Positions 8,275 to 17,476 of a stretch of DNA of 64,000 bases are shown here, piece after piece. The DNA is taken from contig NC_007712.1 in assembly GCF_000010085.1 (NCBI RefSeq), positions 2,294,001 to 2,358,000 on the forward strand, read 5' to 3'. The position numbers were made by a program, and so were the translations under genes. The stretch comes from Sodalis glossinidius str. 'morsitans'. GTDB lineage: Bacteria > Pseudomonadota > Gammaproteobacteria > Enterobacterales > Enterobacteriaceae. Within the stretch, counting starts at the first letter, position 1. Each line of letters opens with the position of its first letter. The notes beneath the pieces were generated by a model that saw only the letters and a program-made list of their open reading frames with translations, ran no database searches and was not told the origin of the DNA.

Positions 8275-8882
8275 GTGATAAAGTATCAGAATATTGTCGT
8301 ACTGCCAACATCCGAACAGCCGACTATGAGCAGTCTTGAAATGGTCGATTACATTAACGCTGAACGTAAAGCTAAAGCAGAAGTTGAGGGGTTGAAGTTC
8401 CCATACAAGAAAGTATCGTCGTCTTCAACACAATAATTTTATGGCGAAAACGCCCAAAGTATTGGGTGAAAATCAATCTGCTAAATTTTTAGCAGATTAC
8501 ACAGACGAAAAAGGTCGCACATATCCCTGCTACCGCTTCTTTAAGCGTGAAGCCTGTTTGATGGCAATGAGCTACAGCTACGAACTTCAAGCGCAGGTAT
8601 TCGATCACATGACCGCTCTCGAAGGTGGCAAGGATATTAACCTGCTTGATTTTCTCCGGACTGGCAGAGATGGCAATCAGCGAGATGCAAAATCGTGTTG
8701 CAGCCGCTGAAAAGTTTTCCTTTAAGGAGCATGGTCAGGTAGGAAGCGCTTTGTTTACCCTGCGTAAGAAAGAAAAGAAAGCCATCAAGAAAGCTGAGCA
8801 ACTGGTGAAAGATCTCATCCAATTTAAGTTGTGTGACATGGGTGACTTTCCCGGCGCTGACGAGGATCCGGAAGCAGCATAA
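8275..8882 (+). pseudogene. Phage antirepressor-like protein, two frameshifts
   Basis: Three overlapping pieces rejoin into one protein: SSLEMVDYINAERKAKAEVEG, then YRRLQHNNFMAKTPKVLGE after an extra G near 8411, then SGLAEMAISEMQNRVAAAEK after a shift near 8655. The pattern (ALEMVDYINxxRK..., YRFxKREACLMAMSYS) matches phage antirepressor/Rha-type regulators found among lysis genes. The C-terminal domain (TLRKKEKKAIKKAEQ, FKLCDMGDF) is the same type as that of the ORF6N pseudogene at 3869. The start is uncertain (GTG 8275 or ATG near 8325). Inactive as it stands. Confidence 0.75.
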
Positions 8883-8911
8883 AGGACTACACGTCATTCA
8901 TTGAAAAGCAT

Positions 8912-9238
8912 GTGGTCGCTGAACTGGTGAAGCAGGGCTATGAGCAATCGGTCGCCCTGAAGGGTGCAGACAGGGCGGTAGACCATTACCGCCACAGTGC
9001 TTCCGCCAGTGCCAGGGGCAAGATGTTTGATGACTGCCTGCATATTGCCAAGGTGTGGCAAGTCAATATCAGCCGAAACGCAAGGGTGCTGCACGATGAA
9101 CACTGCTCTCGGTTGGCGGATGATGATGATCGGTCTTTTGCTTGCCGCGATGACCGCTCTCGCTATCGTGGTGAGACTCCAGTACGTCGACATCATCCGT
9201 TTAAAACAGACCAACCAATCGATGGTCGCCGAGCGTGA
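8912..9238 (+). CDS. Small phage lysis-region protein
   Basis: The protein-like frame begins KDYTSFIEKHVVAELVKQGYEQS, directly after an ATA codon at 8879 that overlaps the preceding stop. An original ATG is likely to have decayed to ATA. The remaining start is GTG at 8912. Residues up to about 9110 (SASASARGKMFDDCLHIAKVW) are convincing; beyond that the frame runs antisense-like through the Rz gene. The family is of unknown function and is often found between lysozyme and Rz genes. Confidence 0.45.
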   Translation: MVAELVKQGYEQSVALKGADRAVDHYRHSASASARGKMFDDCLHIAKVWQVNISRNARVLHDEHCSRLADDDDRSFACRDDRSRYRGETPVRRHHPFKTDQPIDGRRA

Positions 9239-9494
9239 CGCCGCCCACGCACAGTTTACCCACTATGAACAGGCGGTAGCGCTGTTCAACCAGATAGCCG
9301 GAGCAACACAGGATGCACATCAGCACGCGGTGCAGGACTTTCAGCCGCGCATTATCCAAATACGCGAGGCCCTTACGCCTGAGCGCTGTGCTCGTCTGCC
9401 TGTGCCTGCCAGTGCTGTTAACCGGCTGCGGGCGCACGCAGACCAGATACCTGCCCATCCCGCACGCGCCGATACCGGCCACACTGCTCGATGA
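9096..9494 (+). CDS. Spanin Rz (inner-membrane subunit)
   Basis: 132 residues starting MNTALGWRMMM, with one N-terminal transmembrane helix (GLLLAAMTALAIVV) and a long charged helical periplasmic part (DAAHAQFTHYEQAVALFNQ). This is the i-spanin layout. Its 3' half contains the Rz1 lipoprotein gene in another frame, the known nested arrangement. Rz/Rz1 span the periplasm and fuse the inner and outer membranes in the last step of lysis. A C-terminal Pro-rich stretch is partly dictated by the overlapping frame. Confidence 0.85.
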   Translation: MNTALGWRMMMIGLLLAAMTALAIVVRLQYVDIIRLKQTNQSMVAERDAAHAQFTHYEQAVALFNQIAGATQDAHQHAVQDFQPRIIQIREALTPERCARLPVPASAVNRLRAHADQIPAHPARADTGHTAR

Positions 9495-9648
9495 TTGTCC
9501 AGCGCCAGTTATCCCGGAGCGCATGACGTGGGGCGACAGCGTGATACTCAACGAGAAGCTGCTGCTGGCATTGGAGATGTGCAATCAGGATAAAGCCGCG
9601 CTGAGGCAGATAGAGGATATAAGACATGGGACGACAAACAAAAAATAA
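9313..9648 (+). CDS. Spanin Rz1 (outer-membrane lipoprotein)
   Basis: Nested in the +1 frame of Rz. A hydrophobic signal region (LSAVLVCLCLPVLLTGC) ends in the lipobox LLTGC, so Cys is the expected lipidation site. A Pro-rich stretch follows (PIPHAPIPATLLDDCPAP). The frame opens at ATG 9313, but the functional start is probably nearer the signal peptide. Rz1 is usually 60-100 residues after cleavage. It partners the Rz protein. Confidence 0.8.
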   Translation: MHISTRCRTFSRALSKYARPLRLSAVLVCLCLPVLLTGCGRTQTRYLPIPHAPIPATLLDDCPAPVIPERMTWGDSVILNEKLLLALEMCNQDKAALRQIEDIRHGTTNKK

Positions 9649-10023
9649 AGTCGGTCGCCCGAGTGAGCTTGCACAAAGTCTGGAAAAGGCTAAAGCGTAT
9701 TTGTTAGGGGACTATGAAAAGCTGGGTATGTTGTCCCGAGCATCGCCGGATTGGCTGGCTATCTCGCTGTATCGCGCTCATCAGTGTACGACTGGACTAA
9801 ACAATCCAATGAATTTTCGTACATCGTAGAGGGCATTCTGGCTCTACAAGAAAATTGTTTAATTAACAAAGGATTGCAGGGCGAATTTAACGCAACGATT
9901 GCCAAGCTTATGCTGACCAAACATGGTTACTCGGATAAGCAGGAACTAACCGGTAAAGACGGCGGCGCACTTCAGGTAGAGACCAAACCACTCTCCTCAC
10001 TATTTCATGATGACGACTCTTAA
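9626..10023 (+). pseudogene. Terminase small subunit, frameshifted
   Basis: The N-terminal part (GRQTKNKVGRPSELAQSL, AYLLGDYEKLG) continues after a frameshift near 9735 with a frame starting AGYLAVSRSSVYDWTKQSNEFSYI and ending LTGKDGGALQV. Together they make a small terminase/DNA-packaging gp3-like protein of about 130 residues. The helix-turn-helix (LAVSRSSVYDWTK) is the DNA-recognition part. The gene overlaps the large-subunit start at 10007. The lesion removes linkage between the basic N-terminus and the HTH. Confidence 0.8.
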
Positions 10024-11366
10024 TGCTATTTTCCGTCCATTTATTCAGCCACATCGCTACAAGATTGCCAAAGGTGGACGGGGAAGCGGTAAATCATGGG
10101 CCATCGCACGGTTACTGGTAGAAATAGCGCGACGAGGCACTTATCGCTTTCTTTGCGCACGTGAGTTCCAGGCCAGTATGGCCGATTCTGTTATCCAGCT
10201 GATTGCAGACACTATCCAGCGCGAAGGTTATCTGAAGGAGTTCGAGATTCAGAAAGCGTATATCCGCCATCTTGCCGCCACCGATAGCCTGTTTATGTTT
10301 TACGGTATAAAAAATAACGTTACCAAAATTAAATCGCTGGAAGGCATTGATATTGCGTGGGTAGAAGAAGCTGAAGCGGTGACCAAGGAGAGCTGGGATA
10401 TTCTTATCCCCACTATCCGCAAACCGGGCAGTGAAATCTGGGTTAGCTTTAACTCGAAGAATATCCTCGACGACACCTATCAACGCTTTGTTGTCAATCC
10501 ACCGGATGATATCTGCCTGTTGACGGTGCATTACACCGACAATCCCCACTTTCCTGAAGTACTCCGCCTGGAAATGGAGGAATGCAAGTGCAAAGACTAT
10601 GACCTGTATCTGCATATCTGGGAAGGGCAGCCGGTCGCGGACAGCGACCTGGCGATTATCAAGCCGTTGTGGATTGCTGCGGCGGTCGATGCGCATATGA
10701 CGCTGGGATTTGACGCCGTGGGAGAAAAGCGTCTCGGCTTTGACGTTGCTGATGAAGGGAAGACTGCAACGCCTTGTGCTTTATGCAGGGCTCAGTCGTG
10801 CTAGACCTTGATGAATGGCATCGAGGCGATGTGATTGCTTCCTCCAATCGGGTTAATCGCTACGCGATAGAGCGTGGCATCACCTGCATTATCTACGACT
10901 CTATCGGTGTAGGCGCTGGCGTCAAGGCACACCTGAAGCGGATAGCCGCCATCAACGTTAAAGGGTTTAACACCGGTGAAGCGGTCAAAGATCCTGATGC
11001 ACTGTATATGCCGGGAAAAACAAATAAAGATATGTTCGCCAACATTAAGGCACAGGCGTGGTGGGCGGTACGAGAGCGATTCTATAAAACATGGCGCTGC
11101 ATTGAGGCCAGAAAACAGGATCCCAAAGCGGCATTGCTCTACCCAACAGATGAACTCATCAGCCTGTCAACGACAAACATCAAAAAACTGGAATACCTGA
11201 AGGCGGAATTATCCCGGCCTCGGGTGGATTACGACAATAACGGACGCGTCAAGGTCGAGAGTAAAAAAGATATGAAAAAAAGAGGCATTCCCTCACCGAA
11301 TATGGCGGATGCCCTCATTCAGATCGCGCCTTGGATACATGGGCATTGCTGGGGAGAAAGGCTTAA
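10007..11366 (+). pseudogene. Terminase large subunit (PBSX type), two frameshifts
   Basis: The ATPase part is clear: Walker A GGRGSGKS near residue 23, Walker B IDIAWVEEAEA, and a conserved IWVSFNSKN. A 1-nt loss near 10765 shifts the frame, and the nuclease half continues with VVLDLDEWHRGDV and GIPSPNMADAL. A second 1-nt loss near 11332 hides the natural end: in the corrected frame the protein ends LDTWALLGRKA with TAA at 11364-11366, directly before the portal ATG at 11367. This packaging motor would have been about 450 residues. It is inactive now. Confidence 0.9.
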
Positions 11367-12693
11367 ATGTCACGAAAACGCCATGCCTGCCATCAGGCGA
11401 AAAATCACGCCATCAGGCAACACACCGTGGATGGTTACGAAAACTTAACGGCGCGCCTGGGGATAAGAGCCCCCAATCTCAGCAGTGACGGCACGTATTT
11501 TCCCAGTTTCACCTCACGCAACCGGACGTTGGTAGAATTTACCTATCGCTCTTCTTGGCTGATTGGCGCAGCAGTGGACACCATTGCCGACGATATGACG
11601 AAAAAAAGGTGTCAGCATCACCTCGCAGGTCGCGCCTCAGGCAAGAGGCCTACTGGAAGGGCGCTGGGTATCGTTGTCGCTCAGCGATACCCTCAAGTGG
11701 TCGCGGCTCTATGGCAGGGCCATCGGTGTCATTCTGATTGACGGACAGGATATGAGCCAGCCGTTACGCATGGAAACCATTGGGCGAGATGCGTTCAAAG
11801 GTCTACTACCCCTTGACCGTTGGATGCCGAACCTAACGAGTACCGAAATAATTACCGATCTCGGGCCTGATTTGGGCAAGCCCAGGTTTTACGAGGTGGT
11901 CGGTACTGCCCAAGGCATTCTCGGTTGGAAAATACATCATAGCCGTGTGATACGCATGGACGGTATTGGCCTACCTTACCAACAGGCGTACACGGAAAAC
12001 GGTTGGGGCATGTCGGTGATTGAGCGCATTTATGATCGCCTGTTGGCTTATGACAGTGCCAGTACGGGCGCGGCTCAACTGATCCACAAGGCGCACCTGC
12101 GTACCTATAGCATTGAGGGCATGACCATCATGGATAAGGACGATGAATTCCAGACGCATTCTTACGCATTTAGCGGACTGTCCGATGTGCTGGCACAGTT
12201 TGCCCAGCAGCAGATTGCCGGTGCATCAGGGAGTCCGTTGGTGCGCCTGTTTGGTCAGTCTCCTGCCGGATTTTCAACCGGGGAGACTGATCTGGTCAAC
12301 TACTATGACAATGTCAGTACCTTGCAGGCGCGTAGACTGCGTCGGCCTGTGAGACGCCTGTTTGAAATCCTGCATCGCTCTGAGGTTGGTACGCCCTTGC
12401 CTGATGACTTCGCCTTTGAGTTTATGCCGCTCTGGCAGATGAAGGAGACCGACCGGGCTACGGTGGCACTGAATACCATCGAGGCACTGAGTAAAGCGGT
12501 AGAAAATGATTTGATGCCATTACACGTCGCCCGTGCAGAGTTGCGTGATGCGGCGAAAATGACCGGCATCGGTGCCAACATCAGTGATGAGGACATTGAG
12601 GATGCGAAAGACATCGACCCGCCCGCGTCCGGCGATTTCCACGCGCCAGACCTCGACGCGACAGGAAAGGCTTTACGCGACCCAACTGCGTAA
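11367..12693 (+). pseudogene. Phage portal protein (DUF1073), frameshifted
   Basis: The ATG follows the restored terminase stop without a gap. VDGYENLTARLGIRAPNLSSDG and YRSSWLIGAAVDTIADDMTK are characteristic of the DUF1073 portal family. An extra A in the A-run near 11602-11608 shifts the frame, and the rest continues SLSDTLKWSRLYGRAIGVILIDG up to 12693. The portal ring is the DNA entry and exit channel of the capsid. The length after repair, about 440, is normal. The C-terminal 120 nt overlap the next gene as annotated, which may reflect another small shift. Confidence 0.88.
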
Positions 12694-13357
12694 GGTGGCG
12701 CAGGCGGTGGGCGATATCGTCAACGGCACTTACGATAGCTCACAAATCTCCGCGCGGGACGCGACACAACGACTCCGCCAGTATGCCGACATCATCAGTC
12801 CATGGGCCGAAACCGTGGCCACGCGTATGCTGAACGGCGTCGCACACCAAGAGGAAAAACAATGGCGTACGCTATCCCGTGACATTTCGGCAGAACTGCG
12901 CCATCAAATGAAAAACACCGCCATTGGTCAGGCGGCCCGCAGCATTATTGAGGAAAATATCCAGTGGATGAAGTCTGCCCCACTGCATGCGGCTGACCGG
13001 ATCGCGGATATCCAATCTCAGGCTATCGAAGCCATGATCCGCGGCGAGCGCCCCACCGCATTGATGGACGCTCTTTTGCGTACCGGAGAGGTGGCCAAAT
13101 CCCGCGCCAGACTGATTTCCCGCACGGAAATTGCTCGTGCCACCCAGGCACTGACACAGGCGCAGGCCACGGCTATCGGCTCTGAGGGCTATATCTGGCG
13201 CACGGCCCATGATCCTGATGTTCGTCATTCTCATGCCCATATGGAAGGCACGTTTGTGCGCTGGGAAAATCCGCCCACGCTGGACGGCATGACCGGTCAT
13301 GCCGGCGCGTTGCCCAATTGCCGCTGTTACTACGACATCGTGATACCGGAAAACTAA
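12572..13357 (+). CDS. Phage head morphogenesis protein (SPP1 gp7 / Mu gpF-like)
   Basis: From about residue 30 the protein reads RQERLYATQLRKVAQAVGDIVNG and ends with the minor-head signature RARLISRTEIARAT, then DPDVRHSHAHMEGTFV and GALPNCRCYYD. This is the minor capsid/head morphogenesis family, made in few copies and ejected with or bound to the portal. The annotated start at 12572 lies inside the portal gene and its first 28 residues look like out-of-frame translation, so the natural start was probably lost or lies near 12650. The rest is intact. Confidence 0.8.
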   Translation: MPTSVMRTLRMRKTSTRPRPAISTRQTSTRQERLYATQLRKVAQAVGDIVNGTYDSSQISARDATQRLRQYADIISPWAETVATRMLNGVAHQEEKQWRTLSRDISAELRHQMKNTAIGQAARSIIEENIQWMKSAPLHAADRIADIQSQAIEAMIRGERPTALMDALLRTGEVAKSRARLISRTEIARATQALTQAQATAIGSEGYIWRTAHDPDVRHSHAHMEGTFVRWENPPTLDGMTGHAGALPNCRCYYDIVIPEN

Positions 13358-13360
13358 TCC

Positions 13361-13833
13361 ATGAAATATTTCTTTAAGACGCGACTGGGGGAAACCCGTT
13401 ACCTCATGGCTGGCGGCTCCCTGTTGTGCGAAGCCGTTCCGGTCGCCCGCACGGGCAGTCAGATGTATGCAGCGGCCGACATTCCTTACATTGAACCGGA
13501 CAGCACGGGTGATATTGACGTCATCCGAACGCCTGATGCAGTTTTTAACCCCGCGTCTATGGCGTCATTTGAAGGTATCGCCGTGGTGATTAACCATCCT
13601 CGGGATGCTCGCGGTGACATCCTTTCATTGCGCCAGGCAACTGGCAGAGCCTGGCGCAGGGGCATGCGCAGAATATCCGCCGGGGCACGGGTGAGCAGGT
13701 GGATTTACTGCTCGCCGATATCCAGACGGGTGTTGGTAAAGTCGAGCAAATCAATATTGTGGGAACCATATCGCGCTTGTCCCTGAAGGACCGGCTGGGA
13801 AACGTTGTTCAATTGGAGACAGTCAATCTATGA
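13361..13833 (+). pseudogene. DUF2213 phage protein, frameshifted
   Basis: MKYFFKTRLGETRYLMAGGS starts a protein of the DUF2213 family, in which the conserved FNPASMASFEGIAVVINHP segment is visible. A 1-nt shift near 13638 breaks it. In the corrected frame it goes on with NWQSLAQGHAQNIRRGTGEQ and ends at TGA 13831-13833, overlapping the next ATG (13830). DUF2213 proteins lie between minor head and capsid genes and are thought to be prohead-maturation factors. Inactive. Confidence 0.75.
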
Positions 13834-14565
13834 CAACCAAAAATACAGGCTGGTTTGCCAGCTTAAGGCGCGCCATTAAAACGGGGGATTCGGTGGAGGC
13901 GGAAGCCTTGCTTAAAAATGCACCGGACAATCTCACCGGCGATGACGCTGTTGAAACGCCTACCGTGATTTTAAAGGTGGAGGCGGCAGAAAAAACCGAG
14001 GCAGACACGCCTACCGCCGATGAAAACGAGACCGGTATGGCCGCACGGCACGCCGCACTGGAAGCGGCGCTGCAGTCCATTCTCGAAAAACTGACGCCGT
14101 CATCAACGACGGTTGATGAAACTACAGAAGAAGAGGAAGAAAAGGACACGCGCCGATTGACCGGCGACGCGGCTTATCAACAGGATGTGGTCGCCCGAAC
14201 TGATTCTGCCCGGCTTCTCTCTGCCTGACAGCACTAAACCGGGAACACTCAAGCGGCAGGTGTTAAGCACCGCCTGCAAGACCACCGATGGCAAGGCGTT
14301 ACTTGCCTCACTGATTGACGCTGATGCCGATTTTATGACGATGCCCTTCGCCACCGTCGATAGCATTTTTAACGGTGACAGTGAAATTGCCCGCTGGCGC
14401 AATAACGCCAAGCAGCAGATGCCGGTCTTCAATCTGGGTGGCTGCACTAACCACATTGCGGAACTGAACAAAACCAAAGCAGATTTCTGGAAAAACAAAG
14501 GAGCCACGGCATGGCCGGTTCATCGATTCTCTTTACGCCCGATTTCGGGTACGCCGGCGAATTAA
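13830..14565 (+). pseudogene. Phage scaffold-like protein, frameshifted
   Basis: The first part (TKNTGWFASLRRAIKTGD, then very acidic, Glu/Thr-rich) has scaffold-like composition. A frameshift near 14190 leads to LPGFSLPDSTKPGTLKRQ and FNLGGCTNHIAELNKTKAD. In related phages such a protein is fused to or follows DUF2213. The last about 18 codons overlap the next gene and look like an out-of-frame extension, so the natural stop was probably just before 14511. A helper for capsid assembly is inferred from composition and position. Confidence 0.55.
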
Positions 14566-15008
14566 CGCGGCCTTCCCATTCCACTGTCGAGCCGGTAGTA
14601 ATGAGCACCGACAAACCCTTCGCCGGTGACGGCCTGATGGGAAAAAAGGTAGCCGGTAAATTTGTGCTTATCTCGGAAGGGGATGCGGTCACCGTTTTTT
14701 TCGGTATTCGTGTGCGCTCTTACCCGTTTATGTCGGACAGCGATTTGGCACGACAGCTAACCACACCGTACAACTATACCGGGGATGTGCTGACCCGCGG
14801 CTATATCGCCGTCAAGGTCAATGCGGGCACGGTAGCGGATAACGCCCCCGTTTTTGTCCGCGTTAAGGCTGGCACTAAAGAGAAACCGATCGGCGGCTTT
14901 GAAGCCGAGGCCGACAAGACCGAAGGCAACACGGTAGCGCTCACCAACGCCCGGTTTATCGGTGCTGCAGATGCTAATAGCATCGCGGAAGTGGCCTTCA
15001 ACATTTAA
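14511..15008 (+). CDS. Phage capsid cement / decoration protein
   Basis: 165 residues with ATG preceded by AAGGAGCC. SSILFTPDFGYAGELTRPS, PFAGDGLMGKKVAGKFVLIS and GFEAEADKTEGNTVALTNARF fit the beta-rich structural (cement) proteins that sit between scaffold and major capsid genes in DUF1073-portal phages. There are no membrane segments. It is open throughout although the neighbouring major capsid gene is gone, so retention is probably chance. Confidence 0.65.
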   Translation: MAGSSILFTPDFGYAGELTRPSHSTVEPVVMSTDKPFAGDGLMGKKVAGKFVLISEGDAVTVFFGIRVRSYPFMSDSDLARQLTTPYNYTGDVLTRGYIAVKVNAGTVADNAPVFVRVKAGTKEKPIGGFEAEADKTEGNTVALTNARFIGAADANSIAEVAFNI

Positions 15009-15022
15009 GGAACGCACACGTC

Positions 15023-15130
15023 ATGTATACGTTTGACCAAAAGACCTTTGATCATAAGACCGCCGACAGTGCGGGCGTTTTTTTACTGGGCCAGCTTGAA
15101 CGGCTGGATCAAACTGTAGACGGCATTTGA
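15023..15130 (+). pseudogene. Major capsid protein, N-terminal 35 codons only
   Basis: MYTFDQKTFDHKTADSAGV followed by FLLGQLERLDQTV is the conserved N-terminus of a DUF2184-type major capsid protein of about 300 residues. Coding ends at TGA 15128-15130 and the sequence jumps directly to the next gene. About 0.8-0.9 kb of capsid gene has therefore been deleted (length inferred from the family). The prophage cannot build heads. Confidence 0.75.
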
Positions 15131-15148
15131 TGAGGAGGGGACGGGATA

Positions 15149-15552
15149 ATGGGCAATCCATCCATGCCAACGATTGAAACGTTTAGAGCCGACTTTCCCG
15201 TCTTCGCTGATCCCCTGCGCTACCCCAATACACAAATCCGTTTCCGGCTGGATCTGGCGGATACGCTGCTGGATGAGAAGCGGCTGGGCAAACTGTTTGT
15301 GTATCTGGTGGAGCTGTTTGTGGCGCACTCTATCTGACCCTGTTCGCCGCAGATAACCGTTCGGTGGTAATAGGTGGGGTTGGGGGAGCGAATAGTGGCA
15401 TTGTGTCGTCAAAATCCGTCGATAAGGTCAGTGTGAGCTATGACAGCAGCGCCACACTTAACCCCAGCGGGGGATTCTGGAATAACACACGCTATGGCGC
15501 CGAGTTCTACCAGTATCTGTGCCTGTTGGGTGCCGGAGGGCGGCATCTATGA
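15149..15552 (+). pseudogene. DUF4054 phage connector-like protein, frameshifted
   Basis: TIETFRADFPVFADPLRYP then FRLDLADTLLDEKRLGKL is the DUF4054 family, which forms head-tail connector parts. A 1-nt shift near 15325 ends the frame early. In the corrected frame LTLFAADNRSVVIGGVGG, SYDSSATLNPSGGFWNNTRYG continue to 15552. Full length would be about 133 residues, normal for the family. Confidence 0.75.
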
Positions 15553-15569
15553 AAGTTAGGTTGCAGGTA

Positions 15570-16331
15570 GATAAGGCGCCATCCCTGCCTTTATCGGTGC
15601 CAGCAGCACATCACGTATTTTCGGTGTAACCACGCAGGACACGGCGACTATTGACGCTAGCCGAACCGACGATATCGCCTCACAACTCAAGCAGGGCAAG
15701 TCCGGACGGGGTGTTCACGCAGTATTCCAGCACGTCACCTTATGCGGCCGCCTCAGCCTTCGGACGGGCCTTTACGGTCAATTTTGGCGCTAATAACACC
15801 ACCCTGACCCTGAAGTTCAAGCAGGAGCCGGGCATCCAGGCTGAACGGCTGCGCACGTCTCAGGCGGATGCGTTGGCGGCGAAAAACTGTAATGTGTTTG
15901 TACGCTATGACAACGATACGGCTATTTTGCAGGAAGGCGTGATGGCGAATAGCGATTTCTTTGATGAGCGCCATGGCCTCGACTGGTTGCAAAACTACGT
16001 GCAGAACACGCTTTATAACCTGCTGTATACCAGTACCACCAAAGTGCCGCAGACCGACGCTGGCGGTACCCGCCTGTTGGCCTCCGTTGAACAGTCGATG
16101 GCGCAGGCCGTGAATAACGGTCTGATTGCGCCTGGTGTGTGGAATGGCGGGGCAGTCGGGCAACTGTCGCCGGGCGATACGCTGACCAAAGGGTATTATG
16201 CCTTTATTCAGCCGATGGCGGCGCAGGCCCAGGCAGACCGTGAAAAACGTCAGGCACTGCCGATCCAGGTGGCCTGTAAACTCGCCGGTGCCGTGCATTT
16301 TGCAGATGTGCTGATCACCGTGGTTCGCTGA
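15570..16331 (+). pseudogene. DUF3383 tail sheath-like protein, N-terminus deleted
   Basis: Decayed text SRIFGVTTQDTATIDASRTDD, then after a frameshift near 15700 FTQYSSTSPYAAASAFGRAF and an intact C-terminal part (FKQEPGIQAERLRTSQADA, FDERHGLDWLQNYVQ) match the C-terminal 60% of DUF3383 proteins, the sheath-like tail proteins of contractile phages. The N-terminal part and the small connector genes usually found before it are missing. A deletion joining 15552-15590 is inferred. Confidence 0.75.
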
Positions 16332-16343
16332 GGAAAATAATTT

Positions 16344-16784
16344 ATGGCAACTTATTCATTTATGGATGTGTCGGCGTCAATGACGGGGCCGACTGGGGTG
16401 ATTGATCTCGGTTATGGCTCGGCAAACGCTGAAGAAGGGATTGTGGTGGCCATGACCGAGGCAAAAAACACCATGACCATTGGCGCAGATGGCGAAGGGA
16501 TGCACGGCCTTCATGCCGGAAAATCCGGTACTATCACAATTAATCTGCTGAAAACATCGCCCTTTAATAAAAAGCTGATGCTGGCCTACAACGCCCAAAG
16601 CCAGTCGTCAGCATTATGGGGCAATAATGTGTTTGTCATCCGCAACCATGCGTCAGGCGATATCGCCACGGCGCGCGGTGGTGCGTTTCAGAAAATACCC
16701 GACTGGCAGAATGCCAAAGACGGTAATACGGTCGCCTGGGTGTTTGACTGTATCAAAATCGATGAATTTCTGGGAGAATTTTAA
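16344..16784 (+). CDS. Phage tail tube protein (DUF3277)
   Basis: 146 residues, intact, MATYSFMDVSASMTGPTGVI at the start and GGAFQKIPDWQNAKDGNTV near the end. This matches DUF3277 tail tube proteins in length and pattern. It follows the sheath-like gene after 12 nt with GAGGAAAA before the ATG. It would form the inner tube of a contractile tail. Confidence 0.75.
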   Translation: MATYSFMDVSASMTGPTGVIDLGYGSANAEEGIVVAMTEAKNTMTIGADGEGMHGLHAGKSGTITINLLKTSPFNKKLMLAYNAQSQSSALWGNNVFVIRNHASGDIATARGGAFQKIPDWQNAKDGNTVAWVFDCIKIDEFLGEF

Positions 16785-16892
16785 ATGATGGAAAAGAAAA
16801 CCTGCTTCGTGGACGGCGTGCAGATTGATGAAGATATTGCCCGAACCCTGCTCAATGATGTACTGCCCGCCGTTACACAGGTAACGGGATAG
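16785..16892 (+). pseudogene. Tail chaperone-like N-terminal fragment
   Basis: MMEKKTCFVDGVQIDEDIAR and LLNDVLPAVTQ form 35 residues right after the tube gene, where tail assembly chaperones or short pre-tape genes occur. It ends at TAG 16890 at a deletion junction with the tape-measure remnant. The family is not certain. Confidence 0.4.
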
Positions 16893-17476
16893 ATAACGCC
16901 TGGGCCAGTAAACATCGCGGCGATGCCTCCGCCGATCCACTGGCGCTCCCGCGCGGGATCCGCAACAACAATCCGGGGGATCTGAATTATGCGGGACAGG
17001 CGGGCGCGGAAAGAGAGTCGCCCGGTGGCCGCTTTGCCCGCTTTCAGACGCCGTTTGAGGGGCTGCGGGCCATGGCCTTACAGCTGGCCCGTTATGCGGG
17101 GCGTGGTCTTAACACGATTGAAAAAATCATCAACACCTGGGCACCGGGGAGTGAAAACAACACGGGCGCCTATATTGCGGCGATATCCCGCCAGTTGGGA
17201 GTCGCCCCGGATGCGGCGCTGAACCTGGGCAATCCTCAGCTGATAGCGTCGCTGATGGGCGGCATTATTCAGCATGAGAATGGGCGTAATCCCTATAGCA
17301 GTGAACTGATTGACCGTGCGGCGCTCGCGGGGATAGGCGGGAAAAGTCTTCAGCAAGAAACGACGATTAATGTCTATGGCGCAAGCGATCCGGCGACCAC
17401 CGGCACGGATATCGCCGACAGGCAGACCGGTGTTAACGCCCGCTTGATTGGGCAGTTCAGGCAGAGGGCCTACTGA
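16872..17476 (+). pseudogene. Tail tape measure protein, C-terminal remnant
   Basis: The frame GIRNNNPGDLNYAGQAGAE, GGRFARFQTPFEGLRAMA, then QLARYAGRGLNTIEKIINTW is the peptidoglycan-processing-like domain found at the end of some tape measure proteins, continuing to 17476. The 5' part of what is normally the longest tail gene (often over 2 kb) is absent and is joined in frame-mismatch to the chaperone fragment. ATG at 17072 could start the last 134 residues. It overlaps the next gene by ATGA. Confidence 0.65.
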
